Of a stretch of 64,000 nt of DNA, positions 59,974 through 64,000 are shown piece by piece; positions within the stretch are counted from its first letter, which is position 1; each line of letters opens with the position of its first letter. Below the pieces are notes generated by a model. The model ran no database searches and was not told the DNA's origin. It saw nothing but the letters and a program-made list of their open reading frames with translations. The position numbers were made by a program, and so were the translations under genes. Where the stretch lies: NCBI RefSeq assembly GCF_035083965.1, contig NC_089724.1, positions 19,362,974 through 19,426,973 on the forward strand, in the 5' to 3' direction. This stretch comes from Branchiostoma lanceolatum (Eukaryota; Chordata; Leptocardii; Amphioxiformes; Branchiostomatidae).

Positions 59974-61756
59974 GCACAGCTTTGAACTGCAAACGATACC
60001 GCACTGCTATTAAAATCAAATCATTTTATATTTCTCTTCGTATCCCGTCACACCAGTTTAACGAATAGATAAAAAATCAATGCAACAAATCTATTCCAAA
60101 AAAAGCTACGGGGTCGTCACAAAATGTTGTGGCTTTCTGGGTGTGATTCAGAGGTCAACTCTGTAATTATGGTTCTACAGTCGCACGTAAAGTCATCAAG
60201 GGAAGTGTAGAACTCATTATCTGCGCTGGGGCAACTGTTGTGCCTCGGATGAAATTATTTCCCTCCAGGGCCTGCCGCCTTTTCCCGAATGTTCTTTTCT
60301 AGTTCTATTCATCCTTCATGTTAATGTTTCCTTGCAGCCTTTTCACTTCCTGTTGATCTGATATTGTGATATTATACACAAAACTCTACCGGGTAGTTCT
60401 TTTCAGACGTTTACACCATTAAATATATATTTTTCTGGACATTTATCCGGCGAAATTCGTCAGCTGAAAAATAAATCATCAATCATTTCTACCGGTTTGA
60501 CAGTATATACTTACCATTCCGAACGGTAAGAAATGGGCGTCCATTCACTTCTGTTTGTTGTCGTTTCTTGTTTAACCGATAATTACAGTGCACCAATCCA
60601 CATTCCTCTCCTGGTGGTACAACAAACAGCACTTTACATTGGATTTCTGATGTGGAACGAGGGAAGAAATACATATCTTGACTCTAAACTACAAAAGGAA
60701 CCTTCAGTATGATTCTTCGTGGCATAGATTGCGAATCCCGAGAATCCCTGTTGATCTTATTATACAGCAGTTCTCATTTTCTTTGCTGTCAACGTTCTGT
60801 ACGATTTCACTTTCCCACATCGTTATCATCCTGGTAGATATGTCTCTAACGCATAACACTCGTATACATGGGCATTGTGAATCCTCCAATTGCAATCCGA
60901 TCTCATTACAATTACTGAAGGCGTATGGGCCATGAGTAGATCTTCTAGTTCCACAAGCCTACACAGTCTGGTGTGGTTAAAAGGAACAGGACTAATCCTT
61001 CGGCGGCACAATTTAAAGGGGCTCACTACTAAGTGTTTGCGATTAGTCTTATCTTATTCTAAAGATTCTGAAGAATACCATGCGATAACCAAGATTTCTA
61101 GTGAAGATTGGTGCGTCTCAATTATAAATTTTTAAGACGTTCATAAAGTCTGAAGCTATATGTGCAAAGGTTAGGAATGACAGTTCGTTCAATGTAATAT
61201 AGACAGCTACTATCGCGCCGCGTGCCTCCGAATCTGATCGATGTGTTGCGCCAAATGGCGGTTATACAGAAACTGATACAGATGGCGTGGATTTATAATG
61301 TGAAGGCTTTTCTCCAGATTATTTCCTCGGTCGCAACAAGAGATTATTGAGTGTGATATCGTATACAGCGATAAGAGACAAGAGGATGTGTGAGAAGGGA
61401 TCGATGACCAAAAGTACTCCGCCCCTTTTCACCAGACAGCGGTCGCCTGAGCTACGGTACAGCCGCAGCGACCAACATTGGATTTGTGTGACCCTTGATT
61501 TCATTATTGGAATATGATGCTAAATGTTAAGTTACAATATAAAAGACAACAAAACACACAAAACGTTTTTAAAAATCGTTCTTTGTCGATGGAACTTCAT
61601 TGAGCGATCTGTCAGGTCTTTGGTCGCTCAGCGGCCGCAACCTTTCGTAAATTTAGTGGAAAGGGGGTATAGCTTTTAACTGGTCAGTTATCAATTCTCA
61701 GGATATGCTTTTTCTATCATTCAACCGTTTGTGTTTCATTCTATTTCAGGTCATTT

Positions 61757-62032
61757 GTGATATCTTATTTATCCCTGATGGGCTCTTACAGAATACTGAA
61801 GGCAAACACGGTGGAAGACGAAACACATTTTATTTCAAGTTGCCCCTTCTACGATCAAGAAAGAAAGGCGCTGTTTAAAGAGGCCACCAAATTCCATCCA
61901 AACTTCTCCATGTTTACAGATCAAAAGAAAACTACTCTCCTGTTAACATCACAAAACCCACAAAATACAGAAAAAGTGGGAGCATTCGTCTTCCACTGTC
62001 TCGAAAAAAGAAGTCAAACCCAAATAAGATAG
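61757..62032 (+). pseudogene. Fragment resembling the C-terminal tail of a LINE reverse-transcriptase ORF
   Basis: The 91-residue open frame includes VEDETHFISSCPFYDQER, which matches the H-x(3)-C-P tail found after the reverse-transcriptase domain in many CR1/L2/RTE-like LINE proteins. The preceding Cys pair and the catalytic YxDD domain are absent, so this is a dead 3' fragment. Confidence 0.5.
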
Positions 62033-62584
62033 AATTTAGTGTTAGTATTTGAAATAGAATAGTCGCATGCTATATTGTTACCAATTGTCTGTCCGTCCTT
62101 CCATGTTTCATGTAAGTGTACCCATTGGGGAGTATGTAGCCATTTTGCACCCCATTCTCTATTGGTTACAGAGTTAGGTATGATATTCTTTGGTCTAGGT
62201 GGGACATCTTGGTTCCAGGGGTCTTTATGCAAATGTGTGCAAATTAAGGAAATACGCCCCAAATTGAAAATAAAGCACCAAACTTGGAGAACACATTTCT
62301 CCAACTTTAGCTTTTCACACGACGGAATACTGGTATGTTAATGTGGCACCCAGTCGATCCCGATTCTCCGATACAAACGTGTGGTGTTTTCAGTATGAGA
62401 CAATGGTCAGCTTGCTGCTGGCTTTAGCGTGTCGGGAACGGGAAGCGCCAGGTTAATCCCTGCCGAGGGGGATCACATTTATCCCCTAGTACAGACGGAA
62501 AGAAGAAAAGAAAATTACCCGGGGATTTATGTAATGAGTTGTTCAATTAACCTGGATACCATCCTGTTTAGCTTCGCCTGTTTG

Positions 62585-62775
62585 GAGTGATCGAGGATGC
62601 TAGCGAGCGCATATCAAACGGGGTGGTACTCATGCTAGTGCCCAAATACTTCGAGTCATGATAGCGTATACTGAACAGGGCGGTACCCAGGCTAGTGCCC
62701 AAATACTTCGAGTGATGATAGCGTACTACTACAAGTATACTAGCAGGGCGGTACCCAGGGTAGTGCGCAGCGAGT
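62585..62775. repeat. ~65-bp tandem repeat, three imperfect copies
   Basis: Units contain GCTAGTGCCCAAATACTTCG, AGTGATGATAGCGTA and GGGCGGTACCCAGG. The third copy is truncated and altered. Confidence 0.75.
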
Positions 62776-62810
62776 AATGCCACACAACAGCCAGGGCTAG
62801 TTACTAAGTT

Positions 62811-63040
62811 AGGGCCCTGTCACACTTGTGCGTATATTCAAGTGCGCGTGAGTTGCGCATTAACATTTCCTAGGTAAGGAAAGTTTGCGGGGAAGAAGCT
62901 GTTTTCTGCGTTGACCCACCGTTGTGGAGCCTAGTTATCGAACCAAGGAAATGACTTCCTGGGCTGAAAACTTAATCTTGACCAAAAACATGTTAATACG
63001 CAACTCATGCGGGCTTGTACACACAAGTGTGACAGGGGCT
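62811..63040. mobile_element. hAT-like MITE
   Basis: The ends AGGGCCCTGTCACACTTGTG and CACAAGTGTGACAGGGGCT are inverted, and pairing continues for about 55 bp (TGAGTTGCG, ATTAACAT). The flanks ACTAAGTT and TTTAAGTT match at seven of eight positions, fitting the 8-bp target duplication of hAT elements. It has no coding capacity. Confidence 0.65.
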
Positions 63041-64000
63041 TTTAAGTTCCAACGGTTGTGTTGCAGCAACTTCGCTACACATACATGTAGATAACTTATT
63101 GGTCCATTCTGAGGTATTCTAAGACAATGAGAAGTTAACTAAATGACAGGTGTAATCTCCAAGCAGATAGACGGTTACAACAGTAAAGCCGGCCAGTCCG
63201 AAAAGTTACGATTTTCTGCCCAGCGTCTATTTGAAGATTATGATAGAGAGGCGTTTCTGATGGGGTGTCCAAAATGAGATATAAAGTGATTTGATGTTCA
63301 TAGGAGTGTGGTATCCTTTTCAGTTCAAAGTTGTGTGTATAGCCCCCTATATATGGGCTGTGGTACCGACATAAGTTCTTCAAGCAATAGATAATATACA
63401 TTTTTATCTTTATTCAAACATCAGTGCAATAATACATAATAGAAAACGTCTGGTACGTATAGTTCAGTATAGTTGCATCAGAGGATTCATCAAGGAGCGT
63501 TGATTCGCAGCCTGTGTTTTGGCGAAAGAAGTCAGGAGAGCAAGTCGTCCAAGGCATGGCGAACACACAAACACATTGTACTTTCTCATTTAACCTGAGT
63601 CGCGCTTTTAGCGGCCGCCCGGTCAACCCTTAGGGCCATAAAAGCGATGGGCAGCGGGAGTTTAATCACCTGAATTACTCACTACATAAATACATGTCGT
63701 GCTGGGTGACATATGGGACTCGACGGGGGGCATGGTTCCAAACTATTCCTTTTCTTTCTATACATTTGTTGCCTTCAACGTCCGTCAGATGGTTGACATC
63801 TGCAACACTTTTGTTGTATTTTCTGGATGCAAAAGCTGACTATCAGACGATATCACTCCGTCTGCTGACATATCTTGTAAACAATCACCTGGCCCAAGCT
63901 TTGGTTCAAAATATTCTCATTCCTTTGATTTCACTGCTCTTCTATCAAGGACCATTATAACGCTTGTCCTGAAGGACGTTAGCATTTTCAATGAGTGCCT

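Larger units (their letters stand above)
59278..64000. mobile_element. Large inverted-repeat structure, right arm cut by window end
   Basis: The segment 59278-59638 recurs inverted at 63659-64000 with roughly 85-90% identity. The arms meet the 4-kb spacer at GAGTTTAATCACCTGAATTA on each side. The right arm runs off the window, so the true outer ends are unknown. The spacer holds a reverse-transcriptase-derived fragment, a hAT-like MITE and a poly(A) tract. This could be a long-TIR DNA transposon, or two copies of one repeat inserted in opposite orientation. Confidence 0.6.

Noticed and set aside
62014-62304. 96-codon minus-strand ORF following the LINE-like fragment
   Set aside because: I recognise no domain. 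It sits in repeat-rich DNA without splice or start context.

Overview
This window is eukaryotic genomic DNA from an invertebrate deuterostome, most likely a lancelet (Branchiostoma). That is inferred from gene content and intron-exon style; there is no species-diagnostic marker. No feature is bacterial or viral. I rebuilt seven multi-exon protein genes by joining short exons with GT/AG borders and checking that reading phase carries across every junction.

Layout from left to right: a hexokinase on the minus strand (about 1263-5547, 3' end off the window); an Abraxas gene on the plus strand (6942-11437); a SLP-76/BLNK-type SH2 adaptor on the minus strand (15009-25111, 21 exons); an ankyrin-repeat SOCS-box (ASB) gene on the plus strand (25573-30036); tRNA-His guanylyltransferase THG1L on the minus strand (32667-35036); RAB24 on the plus strand (35861-40314); and the zinc transporter SLC39A13/ZIP13 on the minus strand (44673-57927). 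Strands alternate strictly. This gives three head-to-head pairs with probable shared promoters (HK/Abraxas, adaptor/ASB, THG1L/RAB24) and three tail-to-tail pairs. The genes do not form one pathway. Their interest lies in ancestral linkage: hexokinase, SLP-76/BLNK/CLNK and Abraxas families plus THG1L and RAB24 fall on a small set of related human chromosome arms.

The most unusual gene is the adaptor. It has an N-terminal SAM domain, an acidic region, a complete WW domain split over two exons, five YxxP tyrosine motifs, a long proline-rich exon with three internal repeats, and a C-terminal SH2 domain. The vertebrate family members that I know lack a WW domain. Abraxas ends in a Ser-Pro-x-Phe motif like the one human ABRAXAS1 uses to bind BRCA1.

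Introns and flanks are rich in mobile-element remnants: piggyBac-like 238-bp elements with TTAA borders, a 3.5-kb element with ~680-bp terminal inverted repeats in ZIP13 intron 1 with another element nested inside, a 243-bp near-perfect palindrome, a 1.1-kb inverted-repeat element, a tandem tRNA-derived SINE pair, a hAT-like MITE, and a ~4.7-kb inverted-repeat structure running off the right end. The right 6 kb (58-64 kb) shows no host gene that I can support.
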